From: Flavobacterium ranwuense
GTDB lineage: Bacteria > Bacteroidota > Bacteroidia > Flavobacteriales > Flavobacteriaceae
Length of the DNA: 64,000 nucleotides
Direction: 5' to 3'
Assembly (NCBI RefSeq): GCF_004349315.1
Contig: NZ_SMLH01000002.1
Coordinates: 248,001-312,000, forward strand
Shown here: piece by piece, positions 1 through 7,169 of the stretch
Layout: each line of letters starts with the position of its first letter
Numbering within the stretch: the first letter of the stretch is position 1
Translations under genes and position numbers: made by a program
The notes under the pieces: generated by a model
Database searches by the model: none
The model's input: only the letters and a program-made list of their open reading frames with translations
Told to the model about the DNA's origin: nothing

Positions 1-2
1 TT

Positions 3-302
3 TTTATAGGTGCAACTTTAGGGAGTGCATTGTCCTTATTTATCCCACTGCCAACAGGACTTTTAGCAGGCATGGGATTTGTCGCTGTTTTTGCAGGAGC
101 AACAAATACCCCTTTGGCTTGTATGCTAATGGCAATAGAGATTTTTGGTGTCGAATGCAGTATTTATGCAGCAATAGCTTGTGTGGTTTCTTATCTATTG
201 TCAGGACATAACAGTATTTACAATAGTCAAGTGATCGGTGAAGTAAAACATTCTCAATTTGAAAATCATTCTGGAAAAACAATTAATGAAGCTAAAAATT
301 AA
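3..302 (+). CDS. ClC-type chloride channel/antiporter, C-terminal end (5' truncated by window)
   Basis: Only the last 99 residues are inside the window; the frame is open from base 3 to the stop at 300-302. The visible part begins [11 protein letters not shown] and continues with [18 protein letters not shown] and [16 protein letters not shown], which matches the last membrane helices of voltage-gated chloride channel (ClC) family proteins, where the GxFxP-type anion-binding segment is followed by a hydrophobic helix pair. After the last helix there is only a short hydrophilic tail of about 30 residues, so no C-terminal CBS domains are present. The next gene starts 3 bases after the stop, so the two are probably co-transcribed. 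Substrate and direction (channel or H+/Cl- exchanger) cannot be judged because the selectivity residues lie upstream. Confidence 0.8.
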   Translation, partial: FIGATLGSALSLFIPLPTGLLAGMGFVAVFAGATNTPLACMLMAIEIFGVECSIYAAIACVVSYLLSGHNSIYNSQVIGEVKHSQFENHSGKTINEAKN

Positions 303-305
303 AAT

Positions 306-638
306 ATGGAAAATAACAGAACTATATTAAGAATAGACTTTGATTATAGTCATACGGTAGAAGAACAATCTTTTTGGAAACGCCTTTGGAGTAGTATCTT
401 GAGTTACGTATTTTTCAAAAAATTCAATATGAAACAATCTAATCTGTTTACTTCTAAATCAGGGTATTTGAATTGCAAAACAATTAAAATTTATAATTCT
501 GAATTACGCTCCTCGAAAAATCCGATGTGTTTAGATCTGATTGACAATGATAAGAATATCAAAATGTTTATTCAGCAAAGTAAAGAGTTGTTAGAATCCG
601 TAATAATTGTTTTAGTAAACCCAAACTCCAAAATATAA
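306..638 (+). CDS. Small hypothetical protein (110 aa)
   Basis: Not recognised. The product is hydrophilic and basic, without a signal peptide or a membrane helix; a WKRLWSSILSYVFF stretch near residue 25 is the only strongly hydrophobic patch and could be amphipathic. It starts 3 bases after the ClC stop and ends 1 base before the PAP2 phosphatase start, so it sits in the middle of a tight three-gene unit. That spacing and the uninterrupted frame support a real gene. A role linked to the ClC protein or the phosphatase is only inference from position. Confidence 0.6.
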   Translation: MENNRTILRIDFDYSHTVEEQSFWKRLWSSILSYVFFKKFNMKQSNLFTSKSGYLNCKTIKIYNSELRSSKNPMCLDLIDNDKNIKMFIQQSKELLESVIIVLVNPNSKI

Positions 639-639
639 A

Positions 640-1218
640 ATGCTAGAGAAGATAAATCAAATAGACACAAAACTGTTTCTCTTTTTAAATGGAAAACACA
701 ATTCCTTTTTTGACCCCATTATGTATTGGGCGAGCCACAAATGGTTTTGGTTGCCATTCTATGTATTTTTAGTATTTATAATTATTAGAGAATTTCATAA
801 AAAAAGTGTTTACATTCTTATTGGTATAGGAATATTAATTACTCTTTGCGATCAGACTGCCTCTAATCTTATAAAAAGTTCAGTAAAGAGATTAAGACCA
901 TCTCATGAGCTGGCATTACAAAATCTGGTCTATTTAAGTAAGGCTGGACCTGGAGGAAAGTATGGTTTTATTTCTTCACATTCTGCAAATGTTTTTGGTT
1001 TGGCCACCTTTTTAATTTTACTGTTACCTGCAAAGTATAATTGGTTAAAGATAATTTTATTGTTTTGGGCAATCCTTGTCGCTTACAGCCGAATTTACAA
1101 TGGAGTGCATTATCCTCTCGATGTAATAGTAGCTATGTTTTTAGGAATATTTTATGCTATTATAATACATTTTTTCTTGAATAAAATTTTAATTAAAAAA
1201 TCAAATGAAGCTGTTTAA
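640..1218 (+). CDS. Phosphatase PAP2 family membrane protein
   Basis: A 192-residue membrane protein of the type 2 phosphatidic acid phosphatase superfamily. The three signature blocks are visible in order: KSSVKRLRP (KX6RP) near residue 85, SSHSAN near residue 112 carrying the catalytic histidine, and SRIYNGVHYPLD near residue 148 carrying the nucleophile histidine and aspartate. Five to six hydrophobic helices surround them. Family members remove phosphate from lipid phosphates such as phosphatidic acid or undecaprenyl pyrophosphate at the outer face of the inner membrane; the exact substrate cannot be told from sequence. It begins one base after the small upstream gene. Its 3' end overlaps the start codon of the decayed MFS gene that follows. 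Confidence 0.88.
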   Translation: MLEKINQIDTKLFLFLNGKHNSFFDPIMYWASHKWFWLPFYVFLVFIIIREFHKKSVYILIGIGILITLCDQTASNLIKSSVKRLRPSHELALQNLVYLSKAGPGGKYGFISSHSANVFGLATFLILLLPAKYNWLKIILLFWAILVAYSRIYNGVHYPLDVIVAMFLGIFYAIIIHFFLNKILIKKSNEAV

Positions 1219-1489
1219 TTATATTTCTAAAACCTTTTAGGTACTTTCTTTACTCAATATATTAACTGATACAGCAAGTGAAATGCTTTCCCCAATTATG
1301 CCAATTTACTTTAAAACAATGGGATTTTCTATTGGTTTTTTGAAAGGCTTTGTAGAAGCTTTGGCAGGTTTATGTAAAGGATATTTTGGGAAAATATCGA
1401 ACAATTCCGGAAAACGAGTTCCGTTTGTGCAATTGGGTTATGCATTAAGCACTATTTCAAAACCAAAAGTGCTTGAAAAAATAAATTGA
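1205..1489 (+). pseudogene. MFS transporter remnant (N-terminal fragment with internal stop)
   Basis: Reading from ATG 1205 gives MKLFNYISKTF, a TAG stop at 1238-1240, then VLSLLNILTDTASEML, PIMPIYFKTMGFS, GFVEALAGLCKGYFGK and GKRVPFVQLGYALS. This is the start of a major facilitator transporter of the type whose first helix carries LTDxxSEM and whose first loop carries the G-K-R motif. The frame ends after about 95 residues, whereas the family has about 400 residues and 12 helices. The fragment therefore lacks most of the protein and has a nonsense codon. It forms, with the next two entries, a run of decayed genes between the PAP2 gene and the two-component system. Confidence 0.72.
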
Positions 1490-1567
1490 AAAAAGTTTGG
1501 AGACCCCCGCCCCGCCCCGATGCATCTTTGTAAAATAATTAATTTTAATTATAAAGATCGAAATACA

Positions 1568-1834
1568 ATGAAACGACAAATTGAAGTATTTACAGCTGGA
1601 AGTCTAGTATGTGAGCCTGTAATGAAAGCAGTACAATAAATGGCTTGTGATTCTTGTGAAGTAACTGTTTACAATCTTGTTGAACAATGCAATTCAAAAG
1701 TTTGTGTTGACAAGATGAAAGAGTACAACTTTACTTCCCTGCGTGCTGTAGATGTAGATGAAAAGTTGCTTGCTTGTTGCTAAAATAAAGGCGTGAGTAA
1801 AGAATAATTAGCAGCAGCCGTTTTGGTAAAGCCA
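1568..1834 (+). pseudogene. Thioredoxin/glutaredoxin-like small protein, three in-frame stops
   Basis: From ATG 1568 the frame reads MKRQIEVFTAGSLVCEPVMK, then TAA at 1637-1639, then MACDSCEVTVYNLVEQ and a stretch ending DEKLLACC before TAA at 1781-1783, then KGVSKE, TAA at 1805-1807 and LAAAV. The text before and after each stop reads on in the same frame as one protein of about 85-90 residues with a beta-alpha-beta start and a Cys-rich character, resembling small thioredoxin-fold proteins that travel with metal and arsenic resistance genes. In two places TAA stands where CAA or GAA would be natural. The first half of the usual CxxC is also changed (SLVC). Alternative: the 48-codon piece from ATG 1640 might still be made. 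Confidence 0.62.
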
Positions 1835-1869
1835 TTTAATTTATTAACTATACAATACAACTTCTAATT

Positions 1870-2235
1870 TTGGGAGTTGTATTGTATTTAATTGAATCAT
1901 TATGTTACCAAAAAGATTTAACAAAAGACTTTAAAGACCATTTAAGCATTATAAAAGGTCAAGTTGAAGGAGTAATAAAAATGCCAGATAAGAGTGATGA
2001 CCCTGCTCAAATATTAAATCAATTTAAAGCAGTCAACAAAGGGTTTGAAAAAGCTCAACACCTGCTATTGGACGAAGTGTTCAGAAAAGCATTGGCAATG
2101 AAGATTACCGAGGCATTAGATACTTGCCAAGGGAATTGTGGACAAGAAGAAAAAATCGCAATTATTAGAAATCAATTTCCTGATTCAGAACTTTATGAAT
2201 TAACAGACAAGATGAAGAAAACAAATCTTATCTAA
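1870..2235 (+). CDS. CsoR/FrmR-like metal-sensing repressor, probably 5' frameshifted
   Basis: The open frame contains DHLSIIKGQVEGVIKM, QILNQFKAVNKGFEKA and HLLLDEVFRKALAMKI, the all-helical DUF156 (CsoR/RcnR/FrmR) fold, with a C-terminal extension containing CQGNCGQEE. The usual Cys-His-Cys metal ligands are not at the canonical places. The open frame has no ATG before residue 38; it could only start at TTG 1870 or 1882. An ATG at 1902 is in another frame and reads Met-Leu-Pro-Lys, then would join the real frame (Asp-Leu-Thr-Lys) if the run of five A at 1910-1914 had four. I therefore think the gene carries a one-base insertion just after its start. Family members repress metal efflux or aldehyde detoxification genes. 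The decayed thioredoxin and MFS genes upstream may have been its targets. Confidence 0.55.
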   Translation: MGVVLYLIESLCYQKDLTKDFKDHLSIIKGQVEGVIKMPDKSDDPAQILNQFKAVNKGFEKAQHLLLDEVFRKALAMKITEALDTCQGNCGQEEKIAIIRNQFPDSELYELTDKMKKTNLI

Positions 2236-2259
2236 GATTTCTTACTTAAAATTAAAAAA

Positions 2260-2277
2260 CAGAATTTGAATAGATTT
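2260..2277 (+). promoter_or_regulatory. Weak copy of the TAGAATT direct repeat before the response regulator
   Basis: CAGAATT (2260-2266), four bases, TAGATTT (2271-2277), 23 bases before the regulator ATG. Each half differs by one base from the TAGAATT halves of the two stronger copies at 5477 and 6055, with the same 11-base period. This suggests autoregulation by the OmpR-type regulator. The site is inferred from comparison of three places in this window only. Confidence 0.45.
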
Positions 2278-2299
2278 TAGCTTTATTTTTACATAACCT

Positions 2300-2980
2300 A
2301 TGAAAATACTACTAATAGAAGACGAGACAGAATTACAAAAAAGCATTGAACAATATCTTGAAATGGAAGGGAATATTGTTGAGGTTTCCCCTGATTTCCA
2401 TCATGCGCAACAGAAAATTGCGATTTACGATTATGATTGTATTTTGATAGATATTACTTTGCCAAACGGCTCTGGTTTAGATTTACTCAAAGAAATTAAA
2501 CTAAAAAAATCTAAAGCGGGTATTATAATAATTTCTGCAAAAAATTCTCTTGATGATAAAGTAAATGGTTTAGATCTTGGAGCAGATGATTATCTGCCAA
2601 AGCCCTTTCATTTGTCGGAACTTAATTCACGAATTAAAGCTTTAATTAGAAGAAAAAGTTTTGATGGAAATGTAGAAATTAGTATCAACGAAATAAAAAT
2701 TTTGCCTAACGAAAGGCGCGTTTTAGTTCATAATCAAGATGTAATTTTGACGTCAAAAGAATATGATTTATTGCTTTATTTCATATCTAATAAAAATAGA
2801 GTAGTGAGTAAAAGTGCGCTGGCAGAACATCTTTGGGGTGATAATTCGGATAGATTAGATAACTTCGATTTTATATATAATCACGTGAAAAATTTGCGTA
2901 AAAAATTATTAGAAAAAAAATGTGAAGATTATTTGACAACAATTTACGGCATAGGGTACAATTTTAAAACTCAAGAATGA
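2300..2980 (+). CDS. OmpR/PhoB-family response regulator
   Basis: 226 residues. The receiver domain (about 1-115) shows the acidic pair at 7-8, the phospho-acceptor Asp51 in LIDITLPNGSG, and the DDYLPKPF loop with the conserved lysine. The C-terminal half (about 130-225) is a winged-helix output domain with LTSKEYDLLLYF, VVSKSALAEHLWG and YNHVKNLRKKL. The last codons overlap the kinase gene (ATGA), so the pair is translationally coupled. PhoB-type proteins bind two direct half-sites 11 bases apart. Such repeats (TAGAATT-N4-TAGAATT) occur before the PepSY and propeller genes downstream and, in weaker form, before this gene, so a local regulon is likely. The inducing signal is unknown. Confidence 0.92.
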   Translation: MKILLIEDETELQKSIEQYLEMEGNIVEVSPDFHHAQQKIAIYDYDCILIDITLPNGSGLDLLKEIKLKKSKAGIIIISAKNSLDDKVNGLDLGADDYLPKPFHLSELNSRIKALIRRKSFDGNVEISINEIKILPNERRVLVHNQDVILTSKEYDLLLYFISNKNRVVSKSALAEHLWGDNSDRLDNFDFIYNHVKNLRKKLLEKKCEDYLTTIYGIGYNFKTQE

Positions 2981-4263
2981 AACTATTAGCTAAAACAAGT
3001 TTGTATTATTTGATTTTTAGTATCCCGATATTAATCCTATCAGGATACATTTGTTTTCATATCATTACTAGAGAGGTTAGGCAAAGTAATAACGAACTCT
3101 TGGTAAATCGCAAGGAACTAATTGAGAATTATTTAAAGGAAAATGACACGATTTCTTTGAGAATAATCACTAAAAGCAGCGAAGCTACAATTAAAAAAAT
3201 AGCGAAAACAAATGCTAAAGAAATTTCTATACCTATTTTTTCGGACACTTTAATTTATGATAAAAAAGAAAATGAACTGGCAGAAAATAGATTGCTTTCT
3301 TCTGTTTTTGAAGTTGGAAATACTAATTATTCCATTAAAATATGGAGAAGCACATTGGAGTATAACGAATTGTTTAGAGGTATTTTTACTTCGTTAGTTA
3401 TTTTATTGATTTTGCTTTTTGTGACTTATTTAATTATAAATTTTTGGATTTCAAAAACAGTGTGGAAACCTTTTTATCAAACAGTATCCAATTTAAAGAA
3501 ATTTCGTGCTAGTGATAATGTAATTCCACGTTTAGCAAGTACATCGGTAACTGAATTTGATGAATTGAATCTTTCTTTAAACGTTATGATGCAAAAAATG
3601 ATAGTTGATTTTAATAGCCAAAAGAAATTCACTGAAAATGCTTCACATGAAATTCAAACGCCATTAGCTGTTATAAAATCTAAGATTGATTTACTTATTC
3701 AATCTGAAAATTTGAAAGAGAATGAAATGAAATTAATAGTAGCAATTGATTATGCTTGCTCTAAAATAATTCGATTGAACAAAACATTTCTATTACTTAC
3801 CAAAATTGAAAACAGACAATTTAATACCACAGAAAAAGTATCTTTTGAAAATACAGTTAATAATTCCTTAGTCTTTTTTGAAGAGCATATTCAAGCCAAT
3901 AAAATTGAGATAATAAAAAATATTGAAAACGATTTTTGTGTTTTGATGAATGCTGATTTGTGTTTAGTATTGGTTAATAATTTATTACAAAATGCAATTA
4001 GGCATAATATTAATAGTGGAAATATTGAAATTTTTATAGAGAAAAATAAAATTACAATCTCAAATTTGGGGGTTAATAACCCAATTGATAATCAGTTATT
4101 TGAACGCTTTCATAAGAACTCTACTTCCCAAGAATCACTAGGCCTTGGATTATCTATCGTAAAAGAAATTGTGGAGGTAAGCGGATTGGTGTTTTATTAT
4201 AAATTTACTAATGGGAAACATTGTTTTATTTTGACAAAAGACAATATTAATGAATTAAAATAA
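2977..4263 (+). CDS. Sensor histidine kinase partnered with the upstream regulator
   Basis: 428 residues with an N-terminal membrane helix (about 8-28), a periplasmic sensor loop of about 105 residues, a second helix (about 137-158), a HAMP-like linker, and a HisKA domain in which His224 lies in ASHEIQTPLAVIKSK. The ATPase domain follows with the N box NNLLQNAIRHN and the G box GLGLSIVKEI. The first glycine box is weak (SNLGVNN), which is common in Bacteroidota kinases of this kind. The start overlaps the regulator stop by 4 bases. The sensor loop shows no named domain. The gene is followed 15 bases later by the serine hydrolase gene, so all three are probably one transcript. Confidence 0.9.
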   Translation: MKLLAKTSLYYLIFSIPILILSGYICFHIITREVRQSNNELLVNRKELIENYLKENDTISLRIITKSSEATIKKIAKTNAKEISIPIFSDTLIYDKKENELAENRLLSSVFEVGNTNYSIKIWRSTLEYNELFRGIFTSLVILLILLFVTYLIINFWISKTVWKPFYQTVSNLKKFRASDNVIPRLASTSVTEFDELNLSLNVMMQKMIVDFNSQKKFTENASHEIQTPLAVIKSKIDLLIQSENLKENEMKLIVAIDYACSKIIRLNKTFLLLTKIENRQFNTTEKVSFENTVNNSLVFFEEHIQANKIEIIKNIENDFCVLMNADLCLVLVNNLLQNAIRHNINSGNIEIFIEKNKITISNLGVNNPIDNQLFERFHKNSTSQESLGLGLSIVKEIVEVSGLVFYYKFTNGKHCFILTKDNINELK

Positions 4264-4278
4264 AAAAGAGTTAGCGTA

Positions 4279-5424
4279 ATGAAATCAAAAAAGCTTTTTA
4301 AATATTTTTTTCTTGTTGTTTTATTTAGCACGTTAAGTTCTTGTGACGTATTGCGATCCTTGCGATATGGTGGGATTCCTAGTCAAAGTGATTATAAACA
4401 TTTTCCGCAAAGGGTAGTTAATAATGAAGGTCCCGTTTATAATTTCTTTAAATCCAGTAAAGATTCTCATTTAGGAACAAAAATAGGAGTAATCAATAGG
4501 GATTTTAATTCTACAAATGTCAGCTTGGATAGTTTTACGACATTACATAAAACGGTAACATTTTTAATTATTCGCAATGATTCAATTGTTTACGAAAAAT
4601 ATAACAAAGGGTATACATCAAATTCGTTAGTTTCTTCCTTCTCGATGGCCAAACCATTTGTTTCAACATTAATAGGAATAGCAATTGATGAAGGAAAAAT
4701 AAAAAGTGAGAATGATTTCATTGTTGATTATTTATCTGAATTTAAAAATAAAACAGGTTGGGAACAAATCACCATAAAGAATTTATTGCAACATACATCA
4801 GGGATTCGCTTTACAGATAGCGAATTAGATCCTGCATCTGATAATGCAGCGTTTTACTGGGGTGATAATTTAAGAGCGAGAATGCTCAATTTAACGCTTG
4901 AATGTCCACCCAATACTAAATTTAGATATAGCAGCGAGAACACATTACTTTTAGGATATATCATAGAGAAGGTGACTGGAGGTACGATTTCAAAATACTT
5001 AGAAGATAAAATTTGGAAACCATTGGGAATGGAAGCACCGGCGTCATGGAGTTTAGATCGAAAAGATGATAAAGCAATTGAAAAATCTTTTTGTTGTTTA
5101 CAAGCACGAGCGATTGACTTTGCTAAATTAGGCAGACTTTATCTGAATGGAGGAAACTGGATTGGAAATCAAATTGTATCCAAAAAATGGATTGAATATT
5201 CGACACATTCTGATCCGTCCGGAAATAACAAACACTTTTACAATAATAATTGGGGAATAGGACCTTTGAAATATGGAAGTTATTTTGCTGTTGGTTTGTT
5301 TGGTCAATATCTGTATGTGTACCCAGAAAAGAATATTATTATAGTCCGTTTTGGAGACACAGAAACGTCCAATCACCCTAATTATTGGCAGGAAGTTTTT
5401 TTGCAAATAATTGACCAGATGTAG
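4279..5424 (+). CDS. Serine hydrolase lipoprotein, beta-lactamase class C fold
   Basis: 381 residues. The N-terminus has a lipoprotein signal ending LFSTLSSC, so the mature protein is probably anchored in a membrane by lipid on Cys22. The penicillin-binding/class C fold is shown by Ser122-x-x-Lys125 in FSMAKP, the HTSGI motif near residue 174, and Tyr217 in the YSSEN block, which takes the place of the YxN motif. Family members are peptidases, esterases or beta-lactamases, and the substrate cannot be assigned. It follows the histidine kinase after 15 bases, so it is likely part of the same operon. It may supply or remove a ligand for the kinase, which is inference. Confidence 0.85.
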   Translation: MKSKKLFKYFFLVVLFSTLSSCDVLRSLRYGGIPSQSDYKHFPQRVVNNEGPVYNFFKSSKDSHLGTKIGVINRDFNSTNVSLDSFTTLHKTVTFLIIRNDSIVYEKYNKGYTSNSLVSSFSMAKPFVSTLIGIAIDEGKIKSENDFIVDYLSEFKNKTGWEQITIKNLLQHTSGIRFTDSELDPASDNAAFYWGDNLRARMLNLTLECPPNTKFRYSSENTLLLGYIIEKVTGGTISKYLEDKIWKPLGMEAPASWSLDRKDDKAIEKSFCCLQARAIDFAKLGRLYLNGGNWIGNQIVSKKWIEYSTHSDPSGNNKHFYNNNWGIGPLKYGSYFAVGLFGQYLYVYPEKNIIIVRFGDTETSNHPNYWQEVFLQIIDQM

Positions 5425-5476
5425 TTTTAGTTAATTGATATTTTAAATTAACATTATGATTTACAAAATATTAGCA

Positions 5477-5508
5477 TAGAATTAAAATAGAATTGCGTTT
5501 AATATTTG
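5477..5508 (+). promoter_or_regulatory. 11-bp-period direct repeat and promoter of the PepSY gene
   Basis: TAGAATT at 5477-5483 and again at 5488-5494, followed after nine bases by ATTTGT. The same arrangement, with the same spacing, stands at 6055-6087 before the propeller gene. Paired 7-base half-sites at 11-base period are typical of PhoB/OmpR regulators. The ATTTG element sits where a Bacteroidota -7 box would lie. I infer a binding site for the regulator encoded at 2300. Confidence 0.65.
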
Positions 5509-5550
5509 TAGTGTAAAATTATTAGAAATTAACTTTTAAATCAAAAAAAA

Positions 5551-5967
5551 ATGAAAAAATTATTAATTATGTCGATTGTTTTTATATGCAGTTGTGCATT
5601 TGCGGGAACTCCACCTGATGTAGTAAAAAAAGCCTTCGTTAAAAAATTTCCTACTGCAACAAAGGTTAGTTGGGGAGTTGAAGGGCCAAAAGAATGGGAA
5701 GCAGAATTCACATTAGAAGGAAGTAGGATTTCTGCTAATTTTTCAGAAGATGGAACCTGGCTGGAAACGGAAGGAGAAATTAAAGCAATCAATTTACCAA
5801 AAGCGGTTTTAGCCGCTGTAAAATCGAAATATAGCGATTGGAAAATTGCAGAAGCGGACAAAACAGAAAGTTCGAAACATGGCACTATCTATGAAGTGGA
5901 TTTAAAAAAAGGGATGAAGAGTAAAAGCCTCGCTTTTAAAGAAAATGGGATGCCGATAAAAGAGTAA
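5551..5967 (+). CDS. PepSY-like secreted protein
   Basis: 138 residues with a cleavable signal peptide (MKKLLIMSIVFICSCAFAG). The rest is two PepSY-like repeats of the kind found in Bacteroidota periplasmic proteins related to the beta-lactamase inhibitor fold: PPDVVKKAFVKKFPTATKV with WEAEFTLEGS, then LPKAVLAAVKSKYSDWKI with YEVDLKKGMKSK. The lone Cys15 lies inside the signal and lacks a clear lipobox. Such proteins often accompany two-component systems and are strongly induced, but their biochemical role is not known. Its own promoter carries the repeat shared with the propeller gene, and a strong terminator follows, so it is a single-gene unit, probably highly expressed. Confidence 0.85.
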   Translation: MKKLLIMSIVFICSCAFAGTPPDVVKKAFVKKFPTATKVSWGVEGPKEWEAEFTLEGSRISANFSEDGTWLETEGEIKAINLPKAVLAAVKSKYSDWKIAEADKTESSKHGTIYEVDLKKGMKSKSLAFKENGMPIKE

Positions 5968-5997
5968 TTTTTGCTTTTTTTAATAAACTTATACCAT

Positions 5998-6028
5998 AAA
6001 GAGTTGGGTGTTACATCCAACTCTTTTT
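5998..6028 (+). terminator. Rho-independent terminator after the PepSY gene
   Basis: Perfect 10-base stem AAAGAGTTGG (5998-6007) and CCAACTCTTT (6017-6026) with a 9-base loop, followed by a T run. It isolates the PepSY transcript from the propeller/RND operon. Confidence 0.9.
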
Positions 6029-6054
6029 AATTATGTAAAGAGTTGTGGTTTCCA

Positions 6055-6087
6055 TAGAATTAAAATAGAATTACAGCTGAAATTTGT
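6055..6087 (+). promoter_or_regulatory. 11-bp-period direct repeat and promoter of the propeller/RND operon
   Basis: TAGAATT at 6055-6061 and 6066-6072, with identical four-base spacer content rich in A, then nine bases and ATTTGT (6082-6087). It matches the 5477 copy in sequence and spacing. It lies about 32 bases before the propeller ATG and after a terminator, so it should drive the operon of propeller, TolC, MFP and RND genes. Confidence 0.65.
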
Positions 6088-6118
6088 TTCATAAAATTAA
6101 CTTTAAAAGTTCTTTCAA

Positions 6119-7141
6119 ATGAAAAAAATACTACTATTATTTATCATTATTGCTTCTATTTCTAATAGTTACAGCCAAACCTATAAATTATCCAAAAAGA
6201 TCAGCACTTCTGGCAATGATGGATGGGATTATCTCGCTGTTGATGATGTGGCCCAACATTTATTTGTTTCACACGGAAATATGGTCAATGTGATTGATTT
6301 AAAATCAGATAAAACTATAGCAACTATTCGAGATACAAAAGGAGTTCACGGCATTGCAGTTGCAAATGATTTAAACAAAGCATTTATCAGTAACGGAAAA
6401 GACAATTCTATTACAGTAGTCCATTTGAAAACATTTGAATTACTTGAAAAAGTAAAAATTACAGGAATTAAACCAGATGCCATTTTATACGATCAATTTT
6501 CTCGAAAAGTGTTTGTTTACAATGCAGAAAGTAATGATGCTACAGTTATTGATGCCAATACAAATAAAATAGTGAAAACAATTCCATTGGGTGGAAAACC
6601 AGAGTTTTCAGTAAGCAATACAAAAGGGTTAATTTATGTGAATATTGAAGATAAAAACGAAATAAAAACGATAAACGCTTCGACATTAAAAGTTACAAAT
6701 ACCTGGAGTATTGCTCCCGGAGATGAACCATCAGGATTGGCAATAGATTTAGTTACGAATCGATTATTTTCTGTTTGCGGTAATAATTTGATGATTGTTG
6801 TTAATGCTACAAATGGAAAAATAATAAAGACTTTACCAATTGGTGATGGTTGCGATGGCGTTGCTTTTGATGCCAAAAAGAATCTTATTTTCACATCCAA
6901 TGGCGAGGGAACGATTACCGTAATAAAAGAGCGTAACGCAAATACTTTTTCAGTTATTGAAACTGTAAAGACTCAAAAAGGGGCCAGAACTATTGCACTA
7001 AACAAAACTACAAATCAACTGTATTTGCCTACGGCAGATTTTGATGTAAAACCAGAGCTAACAGCAGAAAACCCAAAACCACGAGCAGGAATAGTACCTA
7101 ATTCGTTCGTTATTCTAGTTGTTGAGCCAATTTCTAAATAG
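6119..7141 (+). CDS. YVTN/YncE-type beta-propeller protein, secreted
   Basis: 340 residues with a signal peptide ending SISNSYSQ. The body is built of about 40-residue repeats with the pattern of seven-bladed YVTN propellers: KLFVxxxx blocks such as QHLFVSHGNMVNVIDLKS, KAFISNGKDNSITVVHLKT, RKVFVYNAESNDATVIDAN and NRLFSVCGNNLMIVVNA. Such proteins act in the periplasm or on the surface as binding scaffolds, and no enzyme activity can be assigned. It is the first gene of the operon that leads into the efflux pump (TolC start 28 bases after its stop) and is driven by the shared repeat promoter. An adaptor or ligand-sensing role for the pump is inference. Confidence 0.86.
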   Translation: MKKILLLFIIIASISNSYSQTYKLSKKISTSGNDGWDYLAVDDVAQHLFVSHGNMVNVIDLKSDKTIATIRDTKGVHGIAVANDLNKAFISNGKDNSITVVHLKTFELLEKVKITGIKPDAILYDQFSRKVFVYNAESNDATVIDANTNKIVKTIPLGGKPEFSVSNTKGLIYVNIEDKNEIKTINASTLKVTNTWSIAPGDEPSGLAIDLVTNRLFSVCGNNLMIVVNATNGKIIKTLPIGDGCDGVAFDAKKNLIFTSNGEGTITVIKERNANTFSVIETVKTQKGARTIALNKTTNQLYLPTADFDVKPELTAENPKPRAGIVPNSFVILVVEPISK

Positions 7142-7169
7142 TGTCATTCTTTTTATCTAAATTTATCCA

